A DNA stretch of 64,000 nt, taken from positions 62,001 through 126,000 of the forward strand of contig CAVAJF010000006.1 in the NCBI GenBank assembly GCA_963588905.1, read 5' to 3'. A program made the position numbers and the translations under genes. Positions 41,624-50,397 of this stretch are shown in pieces (positions within the stretch are counted from its first letter, which is position 1; the number at the start of each line of letters is the position of its first letter). The DNA is from Butyricicoccus_A sp963588905. Lineage in GTDB: Bacteria; Bacillota; Clostridia; Oscillospirales; Butyricicoccaceae. The notes under the pieces were generated by a model. The model had not been told where the DNA came from and ran no database searches. It saw only the letters and a program-made list of their open reading frames with translations.

Positions 41624-42122
41624 CGCTCAACAGTCCTTCAATCGTGTGAACCGTGACACGGCCATTTTCCAAATCAACTTCTTTCAAAAATTCCGGCACG
41701 CCCGGAATCATGTGCTGGGTCTTGCCGTCTTGAATGACGTACAAATCACCGGCTGGGCCGTCAGAAATTTCTTTGACTACACCGATTTCGCGTCCAACGC
41801 GCTCGTCGTATACCGGCAGACCAATGACATCCTGAATGAAGAAAGCACCTTCCTCCAACTCTACATCGTCGCGGTTCATGTACAGTGTCATGCCGCGCAT
41901 AGCCTGCGCCTGTTCTACCGTGTCTATGCCCTCTAAATGCATGAGCACACAGCCCTTGTGCACTTTCGCTGAGGTGATGGTAATCGGAGACTGATCCTTG
42001 CGATACAGCGTGTCAAACTCAGCCAGAAAATCCGGGGAGTCGCACCACGGCTGTACTTTGATGTCACCGCGAATGCCGTGCGTGTTTACGATCTTGCCAA
42101 TTTCAAGATATTGCTTTTTCAT
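41613..42122 (-). CDS. rimM: 16S rRNA processing protein RimM
   Basis: A 169-residue 30S assembly factor. The N-terminal RimM domain has IGKIVNTHGIRGDIKVQPW. A PRC-barrel follows with DVIGLPVYDERVGREIGVV, and IPGVPEFLKEVDLENGRVTVH closes it. It helps 16S rRNA 3' domain maturation through ribosomal protein S19. Confidence 0.96.
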   Translation of the reverse strand: MKKQYLEIGKIVNTHGIRGDIKVQPWCDSPDFLAEFDTLYRKDQSPITITSAKVHKGCVLMHLEGIDTVEQAQAMRGMTLYMNRDDVELEEGAFFIQDVIGLPVYDERVGREIGVVKEISDGPAGDLYVIQDGKTQHMIPGVPEFLKEVDLENGRVTVHTIEGLLSDEV

Positions 42123-42184
42123 CGAGAATCCTCCAAGGTGAAAAGAGTAGAAAAAAAGAGCCGCGGCGCGGCTCTTGAAAAGAT

Positions 42185-42415
42185 TCAGTCGACAATTTCG
42201 ACAGTGACCTTTTTATTTTGACGATTACCGGCCGCCTTCATCAAGGTGCGAATTTCCTTCGCTATGCGACCATGACGGCCGATGACCTTACCCATATCAT
42301 CAGGAGCAACACGGAGCTCGAAGACGATCTCCTCTCCCTGCATGGTTTCGGTTACATTGACGGCGTCCGGGTCGTTAACAAGGTTCTTTGCGATGTAGGT
42401 CAAAAGTTCTTTCAT
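42185..42415 (-). CDS. khpA: KH-domain RNA-binding protein
   Basis: A 76-residue single KH domain protein. The GxxG loop is visible in VIGRHGRIAKEIRTLM. KhpA binds RNA in the cytoplasm, often with KhpB. It lies between rpsP and rimM, its usual place in Firmicutes. Confidence 0.94.
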   Translation of the reverse strand: MKELLTYIAKNLVNDPDAVNVTETMQGEEIVFELRVAPDDMGKVIGRHGRIAKEIRTLMKAAGNRQNKKVTVEIVD

Positions 42416-42437
42416 CTAAAACAACCTCACTTGATTT

Positions 42438-42686
42438 TTACAGTACGCCGGTTTTCTTCAGCAGTACGCGAACAGTGTCGGTCGGCTGTGCGCCGTTCTT
42501 GATCCACTGCTGTGCGCGCTCGCTGTCAATCTTGATTTCAACCGGATCGGTCAGCGGGTTGTAAGTGCCGATTTCCTCGATGAAACGACCATCGCGCGGG
42601 AAACGGGAATCTGCGACAACGACACGGTAGAAAGGAGCCTTCTTAGCACCCAGTCTGCGAAGTCTGATTTTTACCATTGTTTTCAC
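42438..42686 (-). CDS. rpsP: 30S ribosomal protein S16
   Basis: An 82-residue S16 protein. VKIRLRRLGAKKAPFYRVVVADSRFPRDGRFIEEIG is diagnostic. A strong ribosome site (AGGAGGTGAAAAC) precedes the ATG. It follows ffh in the operon. Confidence 0.98.
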   Translation of the reverse strand: MKTMVKIRLRRLGAKKAPFYRVVVADSRFPRDGRFIEEIGTYNPLTDPVEIKIDSERAQQWIKNGAQPTDTVRVLLKKTGVL

Positions 42687-42730
42687 CTCCTGTGAATTGA
42701 TTATTGTAAATATCTTTACACGAAATTAAA

Positions 42731-44110
42731 TTAGAACGGGAAGCGGAAGCCTCCGCGCTTGCCAAGATTGCCGAGACCCGGGAAGCCCATGCCGCCCTTT
42801 TTGCGTCCCTTCTTGGACATGTTGTTGAACTGACGAGTCATCTTTTGCATCATCTCGAACTGCTTGAGCAGACGATTGACATCTTCGATTTTGAGACCGC
42901 AGCCTGCCGCAATACGCTTCTTGCGGCTGAAATTGATGATGGACGGATTATCGCGTTCTTTTGGCGTCATAGACTGAATAATCGCCTTGGTGTGACCAAC
43001 TGCTTTGGTGTCAACCTGTGCGCCAGCCAGTGCGCTTGCGTCCATGCCCGGAATCATTTTGAGCATACTCTGCATTTTTTCCGGGTCCTCAAACTGTCCG
43101 AGCTGATCGGCAAAATCGGTCAAGGTCAGACGGTTTGCGCGAACCTTCTTTTCCAGCTCCGCTGCCTTTTTGGCATCGTAGTTTTCCTGTGCCTTCTCGA
43201 TAAGTGTGAGCATATCACCCATACCGAGAATACGGGAAGCCATACGATCCGGATGGAACGGTTCAATATCACCCAGCTTTTCGCCGGTACCGATGAATTT
43301 AATCGGCTTGCCGGTGACCGCTTTGGTGGAAAGGGCAGCGCCGCCGCGTGCGTCGCCATCCATTTTTGCCATCAAAATACCGTCGATTCCCAGTGCTTCG
43401 TCAAACGCAGAAGCTACGTTGACAGCGTCCTGACCGGTCATCGCATCGACAACCAGCATGATCTCAGACGGCTTTACCGTGGCTTTGATGTTTTTCAGCT
43501 CATCCATCAGAGCTTCATCAATGTGCAGACGACCTGCTGTATCCAGCAAAACCAAATCATACGCATTTTTCTTTGCGTAATCAACGCCTGCCTTGGCAAT
43601 CTCAACCGGATCGCCCTGTCCCATTTCAAAAACGGGAATATCTAACTTTCCGCCGACGACCTTCAGCTGTTCGATTGCTGCCGGACGATAAACGTCACAG
43701 GCAACGAGGAGCGGTCTGCGCTGCTGCTGCTTTTTGAGCAGACCTGCAAGCTTGGCGCCGTTTGTTGTTTTACCGGCACCCTGCAAACCAACCATCATAA
43801 TCACCGTTGGTGGATTCGGGGAAATGTTGATTTTCTGATTGGAACCGCCCATAAGTTTGGTCAGTTCTTCGTTTACAATCTTGATAACCTGCTGAGCAGG
43901 GGAAAGGCTTTCAAGAATCTCAGCACCTGTTGCGCGTTCCGTCACCGTCTTGGTGAACTGCTTGACGACCTTGAAGTTGACGTCCGCTTCGAGCAGAGCC
44001 AGCTTGATCTCGCGCATGGCGCTCTTGACATCGGCTTCGCTCAGCCGACCACGGTTTTTGAGCTTCTTAAAGGCAGAAGTGATTTTTTCAGAAAGACCTT
44101 CAAATGCCAT
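42731..44110 (-). CDS. ffh: Signal recognition particle protein
   Basis: A 459-residue SRP54 GTPase. The N domain is at residues 1-85. The G domain has GLQGAGKTTNGAKLA, DTAGRLHIDEALMDEL and KMDGDARGGAAL. The M domain near the end carries SRKKRIAAGCG and a methionine-rich helix (FEMMQKMTRQFNNMSKK). It targets nascent membrane proteins with 4.5S RNA. It starts 9 bases after ylxM. Confidence 0.97.
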   Translation of the reverse strand: MAFEGLSEKITSAFKKLKNRGRLSEADVKSAMREIKLALLEADVNFKVVKQFTKTVTERATGAEILESLSPAQQVIKIVNEELTKLMGGSNQKINISPNPPTVIMMVGLQGAGKTTNGAKLAGLLKKQQQRRPLLVACDVYRPAAIEQLKVVGGKLDIPVFEMGQGDPVEIAKAGVDYAKKNAYDLVLLDTAGRLHIDEALMDELKNIKATVKPSEIMLVVDAMTGQDAVNVASAFDEALGIDGILMAKMDGDARGGAALSTKAVTGKPIKFIGTGEKLGDIEPFHPDRMASRILGMGDMLTLIEKAQENYDAKKAAELEKKVRANRLTLTDFADQLGQFEDPEKMQSMLKMIPGMDASALAGAQVDTKAVGHTKAIIQSMTPKERDNPSIINFSRKKRIAAGCGLKIEDVNRLLKQFEMMQKMTRQFNNMSKKGRKKGGMGFPGLGNLGKRGGFRFPF

Positions 44111-44119
44111 GATTTCTCC

Positions 44120-44485
44120 TTATTCAGACAGCTGTCTTGTGATTTGCAAGGCCTGCTCACACAGCTCAGCAATCTTCGGGTCATGATACCGTGTATTGTT
44201 CATGCCGCGCAGATCCCATACAATATCGGCCAGTTTTTCCAGGTTTGCCTGTGTCTGACCGTATTTGGATACCAAGCCGAGCTTTTCCTCAGTGGCACGC
44301 AGGGTATGTTCTGCTCGCATGATGCCATCCCGCACGCCCTGCCGCGTAATTCCCATGTGCTCGGAGATTTCCGCGAGGGACAAATCGTCGTTGTAATACA
44401 GATCGAACAATTCCTTTTGCTTGTCTGTCAGAATATCGCCGTAAAAATCGAAGAGCATACACATCTCAAATGTTTTGTTCTTCAT
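44120..44485 (-). CDS. ylxM: YlxM/p13-like DNA-binding protein
   Basis: A 121-residue helix-turn-helix protein. LTDKQKELFDLYYNDDLSLAEISEHMGITRQGVRDGIMRAEHTL is the family core. In Gram-positive bacteria it lies directly before ffh and may modulate SRP expression. It is the first gene of this operon and follows a leader with repeated TGTAAAGG elements. Confidence 0.93.
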   Translation of the reverse strand: MKNKTFEMCMLFDFYGDILTDKQKELFDLYYNDDLSLAEISEHMGITRQGVRDGIMRAEHTLRATEEKLGLVSKYGQTQANLEKLADIVWDLRGMNNTRYHDPKIAELCEQALQITRQLSE

Positions 44486-44510
44486 AACAGCTCCTTCAGT
44501 CAGTGCGGGT

Positions 44511-44550
44511 TGTAAAGGCTTTTTGCTTTGTAAAGGTGTTCGCCTTTACA
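44511..44550 (-). promoter_or_regulatory. Leader with alternative hairpins before ylxM-ffh
   Basis: In the minus-strand RNA, TGTAAAGGC (44550-44542) can pair with the near copy CCTTTACA (44536-44529) or with the distant exact complement GCCTTTACA (44519-44511). The two pairings exclude each other. The distant pairing has nine base pairs, the near one eight with a six-base loop. This could be a control switch or only a repeat. Confidence 0.45.
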
Positions 44551-44561
44551 TTGTGGTTGCT

Positions 44562-44590
44562 ATTTTACCGCAGAATTTCCCCGTTGTCAA
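44562..44590 (-). promoter_or_regulatory. Promoter of the ylxM-ffh-rpsP operon
   Basis: On the minus strand TTGACA (44590-44585), 17 bases and TAAAAT (44567-44562). The -35 overlaps the last bases of the VanZ gene. Confidence 0.8.
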
Positions 44591-45117
44591 GATCTTTTTC
44601 GAGATTTTTTTCGCGTTTTTTTCAAAATAGTTAGAATGACAAAGGAAATACAATCCAAGAACAGCAAAAACAGCGAGACAGACATACCGCCGAGTACATT
44701 GAGAATCAAATCGTCAATATCGCAAGAGCCGAGACCGGTGAGATATTGCGTGATTTCGATGGCACCGCTCAGGGCAAGGCTGAAGAAAAACGTAAACTTC
44801 AGGCTTAAATCGCGGCGCAGGAGAGGAATTAAGACGCCGATAGGCATAAAGGCAACAATATTGCCGACGATATTTTGAAAGGCAATGGTATCGGAAACGC
44901 GACCGGAAAATAAATAAAACCGGATGGTTTGAAATGGGATGAGATTGACGCGCGTCAGCTTTAACTCATCTTTGTCATTGAGAATATTGATAATCGTATT
45001 GTAATCAAATTTGAATAGGATGACTTTGAGCAGCAATACCAAATATGCAATGAGACAGATCCATAAAAAGACAGTTACTGCGAGAGAACGGGGCTTTTTT
45101 TGTTTCAACGCAATCAT
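44587..45117 (-). CDS. VanZ family protein
   Basis: A 176-residue membrane protein with about five helices. The VanZ core shows NLIPFQTIRFYL, FQNIVGNIVAFMPIGVLIPLL and SGAIEITQYLTGLGSCDIDDLILNVLGG. Some relatives give low-level teicoplanin resistance; most have unknown roles in the envelope. ATG 45117 is preceded by a good ribosome site (AAAGGAG). It is divergent from ymfF and just before the ylxM promoter. Confidence 0.88.
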   Translation of the reverse strand: MIALKQKKPRSLAVTVFLWICLIAYLVLLLKVILFKFDYNTIINILNDKDELKLTRVNLIPFQTIRFYLFSGRVSDTIAFQNIVGNIVAFMPIGVLIPLLRRDLSLKFTFFFSLALSGAIEITQYLTGLGSCDIDDLILNVLGGMSVSLFLLFLDCISFVILTILKKTRKKSRKRS

Positions 45118-45309
45118 TCTCCTTTCGTTTCTTTATTGATTACCCATGATAGCACGCGGCATACGGAAATGCAATGTGAAACATTACAGAAATGAAAAAT
45201 CCATAGGGAATCCTGTATGAAATGGTAGACGAACGGGAAAAACAGCGATATAATACGTATTGTCTGAAGTCCGAACCGATTTTGGGGGCTGGACAGTAGG
45301 GAGAATATT

Positions 45310-46587
45310 ATGCATACTACAAAGAGATTTTTATTGAAAAAAGGATTGGGGCTGACCTGTGTGACAAGCACACAGTCCAAAACTGCGTGTCTCAGCGCGA
45401 TGTTTCAGCTGCCGCTGAACAGTGAAGGACGCAGTTTATCTGCCCTTTTGCCGTATGTGCTGCGCGTGAGCTGTCGGGATTTTCCGGGACAGCAGGCGGT
45501 GGCAGCGCAGCTGGACGAGCTGTACGGTGCGCGCGTGGAGCCTATCGTCCGCAAGCGCGGTGAAGCGCAGCTGATTGGCTTTGCGGCGGATGTGATTGAT
45601 GACCGTTTTGCTATGCGGGGAGATACCGGCTTGTTTGCGGCTACTGCGCGGATGATGGCGGATATTCTGCTGCATCCGGGCACATTTACCGCAGAGCACG
45701 TCGCACGAGAAGCTGCACAGCTTTGTGCGCGCATTGCAGCCTTGCCGGATGACAAACGGACATGGGTGGTTCGCCGGATGTATCAGCACATGTGTGATGA
45801 AGAAGCGTTTCGACTGGTAGAACTAGGAGATATAGAGGAAATTCGCCGCATCACACCGGAACAGCTGGCAGAGCACTATCAGAACATCCTGCAGACTGCA
45901 CCGTTGGAGCTGTTTTACTGTGGCTCGCTGGATGCTGAGCTGGCAGCGCAGCAGCTGAAACAGGCATTTGCAGAGCGGCCGGAGATAGATGCGCCGCTTG
46001 CACCGGAAACGCAGGTGCTGCGCGTACCAAAGCATAAGGAACTGCGTTATATTACAGAAGAAGAAGCGGTCTCGCAGGGCAAATTGACGATTGGTTTGCG
46101 GACAGGCATTACTGCAAATGATCCGGAATATCCGGCAATGATCGTGTTCAATTCCTGCTTCGGCGGCAGCACATCCTCTCGATTGTTTTGCCATGTGCGA
46201 GAAAAAATGAGTCTGTGCTATTATGCCTCTTCTCAGACAGAAAAGACCAAGGGCGTGATTGCTGTCACCTCTGGTATTGAAAATGACAGCGAGAAAAGAG
46301 CGCGGACGGAAATTCTGCATCAGTTATCCGACATTCAGGCGGGCGGCTTGACACAGGAAGAAGTGGACAATGCCAAGCGTTCGATTTGCGCTTCGCTGCA
46401 CACGATGTTTGATTCTCCGTTTGCGTTGGAGAATTTTTATCAGACACAAGCGCTGCTTGGTAGTGAAGAGACGTTGGAGCAGCTGATTGCCCGCATTGAG
46501 ACAGTTACGCGGGAACAGGTGACGGCAGCAGCTAAGAAGGCCGTGCCGGATACGGTGTATTTTCTGAAGGGAGTGGGTGCATCATGA
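45310..46587 (+). CDS. ymfF: M16 peptidase-like protein YmfF (non-catalytic partner)
   Basis: A 425-residue M16 metallopeptidase-family protein. It keeps the fold landmarks (DFPGQQAVAAQLDELYGARVE, CFGGSTSSRLFCHVREKMSLCYYASS) but lacks the HxxEH zinc motif near the N-terminus. In M16 pairs this subunit supplies the R/Y C-terminal motif while YmfH supplies zinc. The pair is annotated as linked to 5-aminopentanol modification of elongation factor P in Bacillus-type bacteria. TATAAT lies near 45249. It overlaps ymfH by ATGA. Confidence 0.88.
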   Translation: MHTTKRFLLKKGLGLTCVTSTQSKTACLSAMFQLPLNSEGRSLSALLPYVLRVSCRDFPGQQAVAAQLDELYGARVEPIVRKRGEAQLIGFAADVIDDRFAMRGDTGLFAATARMMADILLHPGTFTAEHVAREAAQLCARIAALPDDKRTWVVRRMYQHMCDEEAFRLVELGDIEEIRRITPEQLAEHYQNILQTAPLELFYCGSLDAELAAQQLKQAFAERPEIDAPLAPETQVLRVPKHKELRYITEEEAVSQGKLTIGLRTGITANDPEYPAMIVFNSCFGGSTSSRLFCHVREKMSLCYYASSQTEKTKGVIAVTSGIENDSEKRARTEILHQLSDIQAGGLTQEEVDNAKRSICASLHTMFDSPFALENFYQTQALLGSEETLEQLIARIETVTREQVTAAAKKAVPDTVYFLKGVGAS

Positions 46588-47852
46588 TGAAAACCTATTC
46601 GTATCCACAGCTGGATGAACAGATGCAAGCAACGATTCTGCCAAACGGTTTGCGCATTTACTGTGTGCCGCGTGCAGGCAGTGAAAAAACGTTTGCCATG
46701 CTGGCGGCAGATTTTGGTTCGATTGACTGCCATTTTGAACTGGATGGACAGACCCATGATGTCACACCGGGTATTGCCCATTTTCTTGAGCACAAGCTGT
46801 TTGAAGAAGAGGACGGCAATGCGCTGCAAAAGTTTTCGGCGCGCGGTGCACAGCCGAATGCCTTTACCAGCCATACCATGACAGCATATCATTTTACGTG
46901 CACAGATCGGTTTTATGAAGACTTAGAAATTCTGCTGCGCTTTGTCACAACGCCGTATTTTACGGATGAAAATGTGGTGAAGGAAAAAGGCATTATCGGG
47001 CAGGAAATTGATATGTTAGAGGATACGCCGGGCTGGGCGGCCTATGTCGGCGTTCTGCAGGCCCTGTATGCAGTGCACCCGGTGCGTATTTCCGTCGCAG
47101 GAAGCAAGCAGACGATTGCACCGATTGATCCGGCTGTTTTGCATCTGTGCCATCGCGGCTTTTATTCTCCGAAGAATTTGGCATTGGTTGTCTGTGGACA
47201 GTATGACTTTGACCGCGTGGTCGAGCTGGCACAGCGCATCACACCGGCAGATGCCGCAGAGATTGCGGCTCGTTCGTATGGAGAGGAGCCGGAAACCGTG
47301 GCGCAGCCGTACTGGGAGCGCAAAATGGCTGTATCGCGTCCGATTTTTATGCTGGGCTGCAAAGATGATGTGCCGGATGATATGTATCGCCAGCAGCTGG
47401 TGGGTGAGCTGGCGGCGCAGTGCGTGTGCGGCAAGTCAACCGTGCTGTATGATACCTTATATCAGCGAGGCTTGGTGGATCGAACCTTTGATCCAGATTA
47501 CTTTACGTTTGCGGGCGGCGCGTGTGCGCTGTTCAGCGGTGAGACCAGTGACCCAGATGCCGTGCGTGAAGCGTTAGAATGCGAAATGCAGCGCCTCGCA
47601 GACGAAGGCGTTGATGAGGCGGTGTTCCGCAGAACCAAAAAGGCACTCTATGGCAAGTATATTCGCCGCAGCAGTGATGCAAGCGGCGTGTGCCGTATGC
47701 AGGTAGAGGCGGTGTTCTCCGGTGCGATGGCATTTGACTTTGCCGAGGTATTTCAGAGCATCACGCAGACGGAGATTGTACAGCGCGTGCGTGCGTGGGT
47801 AAAGCCGAATCGAACAGCCATGGCGGTTATTGTGCCGCAGAAGGAGGGATAG
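46584..47852 (+). CDS. ymfH: M16 peptidase YmfH (zinc subunit)
   Basis: A 422-residue M16 metallopeptidase. The zinc motif HFLEH (HxxEH) is in GIAHFLEHKLFEEEDGNA, and FSARGAQPNAFTSHTMTAYHF follows. It should form the active heterodimer with YmfF encoded immediately upstream. ATG 46584 gives the ATGA overlap; ATG 46587 is also possible. lgt starts four bases after it. Confidence 0.9.
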   Translation: MMKTYSYPQLDEQMQATILPNGLRIYCVPRAGSEKTFAMLAADFGSIDCHFELDGQTHDVTPGIAHFLEHKLFEEEDGNALQKFSARGAQPNAFTSHTMTAYHFTCTDRFYEDLEILLRFVTTPYFTDENVVKEKGIIGQEIDMLEDTPGWAAYVGVLQALYAVHPVRISVAGSKQTIAPIDPAVLHLCHRGFYSPKNLALVVCGQYDFDRVVELAQRITPADAAEIAARSYGEEPETVAQPYWERKMAVSRPIFMLGCKDDVPDDMYRQQLVGELAAQCVCGKSTVLYDTLYQRGLVDRTFDPDYFTFAGGACALFSGETSDPDAVREALECEMQRLADEGVDEAVFRRTKKALYGKYIRRSSDASGVCRMQVEAVFSGAMAFDFAEVFQSITQTEIVQRVRAWVKPNRTAMAVIVPQKEG

Positions 47853-47855
47853 CAC

Positions 47856-48701
47856 ATGGAACAGGTCGTTTCCTTTCCAGGCTTAGGTCTGGAATTTCAT
47901 CTCTCTAATATCGCCTTTCATATTGCGTCCAAGCCGATTTACTGGTATGGTATTCTCATTATGTGCGGCGTGGTATTGGCTGTTATCTATGCATCTGTGC
48001 GGTGTCCGTCCTTCGGCGTCAAGCAAGACGATATGTATGACTGCGTGCTGTTTGCGGTGCCGCTGGGCATTGTGTGTGCCCGCATCTATTATGTTATTTT
48101 TGAGTGGGATCAATATAAAAACAATCTGTCAGAGGTCTTTGCTATTTGGCACGGCGGTTTGGCGATTTATGGCGGTATTTTAGGCGGCATTGTCGTTGTC
48201 ACTGCCGTGTGCCGCTTCAAAAAGATTGATCTGATGAACATGTTGGATGTCTTTGCTATTGCAGTACCAATCGGTCAGATCCTGGGCCGTTGGGGCAATT
48301 TCTTCAACTGTGAAGCATACGGCAGCACAACAACTGCGCCGTGGCGCATGGTCATCGGAAAGACGCTGGCAGAAGCCGGAGCGACCGGCAATCATCCGAC
48401 CTTCTTTTATGAGTCGGTATGGAGTTTGGTAGGATTCTTTATTTTGTATGTTGTCTCGAAAAAGCGGAAATATCGCGGCGAGATCACATTGTTATATCTC
48501 GGATGGTATGGTCTGGGCCGATTCTTTATTGAAGGACTGCGCACGGACAGCCTGTATCTGTGGGGCACAGGCATCCGAGTATCACAAGTCGTGGCCCTGA
48601 TTTGTGTCATTATCGGCTTGGGCGGTTTCTTTCTCAATCGGAAGATGCCGTTTCTCAAAAACGTAACGCAGGAAAGCAATCACAAGGAGGAAACAGCATG
48701 A
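47856..48701 (+). CDS. lgt: Prolipoprotein diacylglyceryl transferase
   Basis: A 281-residue membrane enzyme with about seven helices. It adds diacylglycerol to the lipobox cysteine of lipoproteins. Hallmarks are WHGGLAIYGGILGG and GRWGNFFNCEAYG, which carries the conserved Arg. FYESVWSLVGFFIL and RFFIEGLRTDSLY also fit. The window includes at least two client lipoproteins (sulfate-binding protein and the 11677 gene). It overlaps folD by ATGA. Confidence 0.96.
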   Translation: MEQVVSFPGLGLEFHLSNIAFHIASKPIYWYGILIMCGVVLAVIYASVRCPSFGVKQDDMYDCVLFAVPLGIVCARIYYVIFEWDQYKNNLSEVFAIWHGGLAIYGGILGGIVVVTAVCRFKKIDLMNMLDVFAIAVPIGQILGRWGNFFNCEAYGSTTTAPWRMVIGKTLAEAGATGNHPTFFYESVWSLVGFFILYVVSKKRKYRGEITLLYLGWYGLGRFFIEGLRTDSLYLWGTGIRVSQVVALICVIIGLGGFFLNRKMPFLKNVTQESNHKEETA

Positions 48702-49555
48702 GTGCAGTTCGTATGGATGGCAAAATGGTTTCTGCAAAGGTACGCGGAAGCATTTTGGAAGAGGTCAATGGTTTGAAGGAAAAGGGGGTTCGCCCGGGTC
48801 TCGCAGTCATTATTGTGGGAGAAGATCCGGCGTCTAAAGTATATGTGCGCAATAAGGAGCGCGCTTGCGAGGAGTGTGGATTCTATTCGGAAAAGTATGC
48901 CCTGCCGGAAGAAACCACGCAGGAGGAGCTGCTCGGTCTGATTGACGAGCTCAATCACAATCCGCACATCGACGGTATTCTGTGTCAGCTGCCGGTGCCG
49001 AAGCACATTGACGAGCAGGCAATTATTGACGCTATCTCTCCGGAGAAGGATGTCGATGCCTTCCATCCGATTAATGTCGGCAAGATTATGGTTGGTAATT
49101 TTGATTTCCTGCCGTGTACGCCGGCGGGTGTCATGCAGCTGCTCGAAGAGTATGATATTGACCCGAACGGCAAGAACTGTGTTGTCATTGGCCGCTCCAA
49201 TATCGTTGGCAAGCCGATGGCTATGCTGCTGCTGCACAAGAACGGAACCGTTACCATCTGCCATTCCCGCACCAAGAATCTGAAGGAAGTCTGCGCACAG
49301 GCGGATATTCTGGTGGCAGCGGTCGGCAAGGCGGATTTTGTCACTGCGGATATGGTCAAGGAAGGTGCCGTTGTCATTGATGTCGGCATGAACCGCAAGG
49401 ATGGTAAGCTGTGCGGCGACGTTGCCTTTGACGAAGTTAACGAAAAGGCATCGTATCTGACGCCGGTTCCGGGCGGCGTAGGTCCGATGACAATCACGAT
49501 GCTGATGAAGAATACATTGAAGGCAGCGAAGCTGCACCACGGCATCGAGGAGTAA
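48698..49555 (+). CDS. folD: Methylenetetrahydrofolate dehydrogenase/cyclohydrolase
   Basis: A 285-residue bifunctional one-carbon enzyme (5,10-methylene-THF to 10-formyl-THF). The motif SKVYVRNKERACEE includes the catalytic Lys. DGILCQLPVPKHID, PCTPAGVMQLLEEY and GRSNIVGKPMAMLLL are diagnostic. ATG 48698 has AGGAGG 6 bases upstream and overlaps the lgt stop. Confidence 0.97.
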   Translation: MSAVRMDGKMVSAKVRGSILEEVNGLKEKGVRPGLAVIIVGEDPASKVYVRNKERACEECGFYSEKYALPEETTQEELLGLIDELNHNPHIDGILCQLPVPKHIDEQAIIDAISPEKDVDAFHPINVGKIMVGNFDFLPCTPAGVMQLLEEYDIDPNGKNCVVIGRSNIVGKPMAMLLLHKNGTVTICHSRTKNLKEVCAQADILVAAVGKADFVTADMVKEGAVVIDVGMNRKDGKLCGDVAFDEVNEKASYLTPVPGGVGPMTITMLMKNTLKAAKLHHGIEE

Positions 49556-49623
49556 TTGTCAATTTTGTGCACAAACATCCCGAAAATGCTGCGGAATTTT
49601 GACAGGCAAAAGCAAAAAGATTG

Positions 49624-49652
49624 TTGACAGCATGGGCGGGATATGGTAACAT
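49624..49652 (+). promoter_or_regulatory. Promoter of rplU-prp-rpmA
   Basis: TTGACA (49624-49629), 17 bases and TAACAT (49647-49652). Confidence 0.75.
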
Positions 49653-49659
49653 ACAAGAA

Positions 49660-49742
49660 GCCGCATTGACCGGGTTGGTGAAGTATGTCTGAGACAAGAC
49701 ATCCCCCGTGAGAGCGTGACTCTATTATAGAAAGAGAGGTGC
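49660..49742 (+). ncRNA. Ribosomal protein L21 leader
   Basis: The structured 5' leader of rplU occupies about 80 bases between the promoter and the gene. It has a GC-rich hairpin region around ACCGGGTTGGTG and ends with AGAAAGAGAGGTG before the ATG. Firmicutes usually carry an L21-binding autoregulatory leader here. I matched it by position and general form, not by a covariance model. Confidence 0.6.
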
Positions 49743-49749
49743 TACCGCA

Positions 49750-50061
49750 ATGTATGCAATTATTGTAACCGGTGGCAAGCAGTACAAGGTATCCGAAGGT
49801 GACGTAATCTACGTTGAGAAGCTCGGCGTTGAAGACGGCGCTTCCGTTACATTCGACAAGGTTCTGGCAGTTGGCGAAGGTGCTGAGCTGAAGGTTGGCG
49901 CTCCGTATGTTGAAGGCGCTACCGTAGCTGGTACTGTTGAGAAGACTGGCAAGCAGAAGAAGGTTATCGTCTACAAGATGAAGCCGAAGAAGGGCTACCG
50001 TCGTAAGCAGGGCCACAGACAGCCGTACACCAAGGTAACCATCGGCGCTATCAACGCGTAA
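49750..50061 (+). CDS. rplU: 50S ribosomal protein L21
   Basis: A 103-residue L21. MYAIIVTGGKQYKVSEGDVIYVEKL opens it and KKGYRRKQGHRQPYTKV is the conserved C-terminal block. It heads the rplU-prp-rpmA cluster. Confidence 0.98.
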   Translation: MYAIIVTGGKQYKVSEGDVIYVEKLGVEDGASVTFDKVLAVGEGAELKVGAPYVEGATVAGTVEKTGKQKKVIVYKMKPKKGYRRKQGHRQPYTKVTIGAINA

Positions 50062-50064
50062 GAG

Positions 50065-50394
50065 ATGACTACCGCCCGTTTTTATTTAACAGGCAGCCGT
50101 ATTGATGCAGTGGAAGTCTCCGAACATGCAGGCTATGCAGAAGAAGGAGAGGACATTGTTTGTGCGGCGGTATCTGCGAACCTGGATCTCACGAGCTGTC
50201 TGCTCGAGGATGTAATGGGTCTAGCGATCCGGACAGAAGTCGACGAAGAAAACGCTCGCATCCGCATAGAGCTTCCGAACGATTTGGAAGAGGAGGAGGA
50301 GACGCAGGCGCAGAACGCACTTAGTGCCTTGATGCTGTATTTTATCAATCTCAAGGTACGTTATCAGGATTTTATCGAAGTAATGGAGGTGTAA
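50065..50394 (+). CDS. prp: Ribosomal-processing cysteine protease Prp
   Basis: A 109-residue protease. The catalytic pair is in EHAGYAEEGEDIVCAAVS (His in EHAGYA, Cys in IVCAA). It removes the N-terminal extension of L27 in Firmicutes, and its substrate is encoded three bases downstream with a matching site. The middle has an acidic loop (DLEEEEET). Confidence 0.95.
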   Translation: MTTARFYLTGSRIDAVEVSEHAGYAEEGEDIVCAAVSANLDLTSCLLEDVMGLAIRTEVDEENARIRIELPNDLEEEEETQAQNALSALMLYFINLKVRYQDFIEVMEV

Positions 50395-50397
50395 GTC

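Noticed and set aside
49556..49745. T-box or SAM riboswitch upstream of rplU or other genes
   Set aside because: No T-box sequence (TGGNACCGCG type) or SAM aptamer core was found anywhere in the leaders inspected; the rplU leader fits the L21 type by position.
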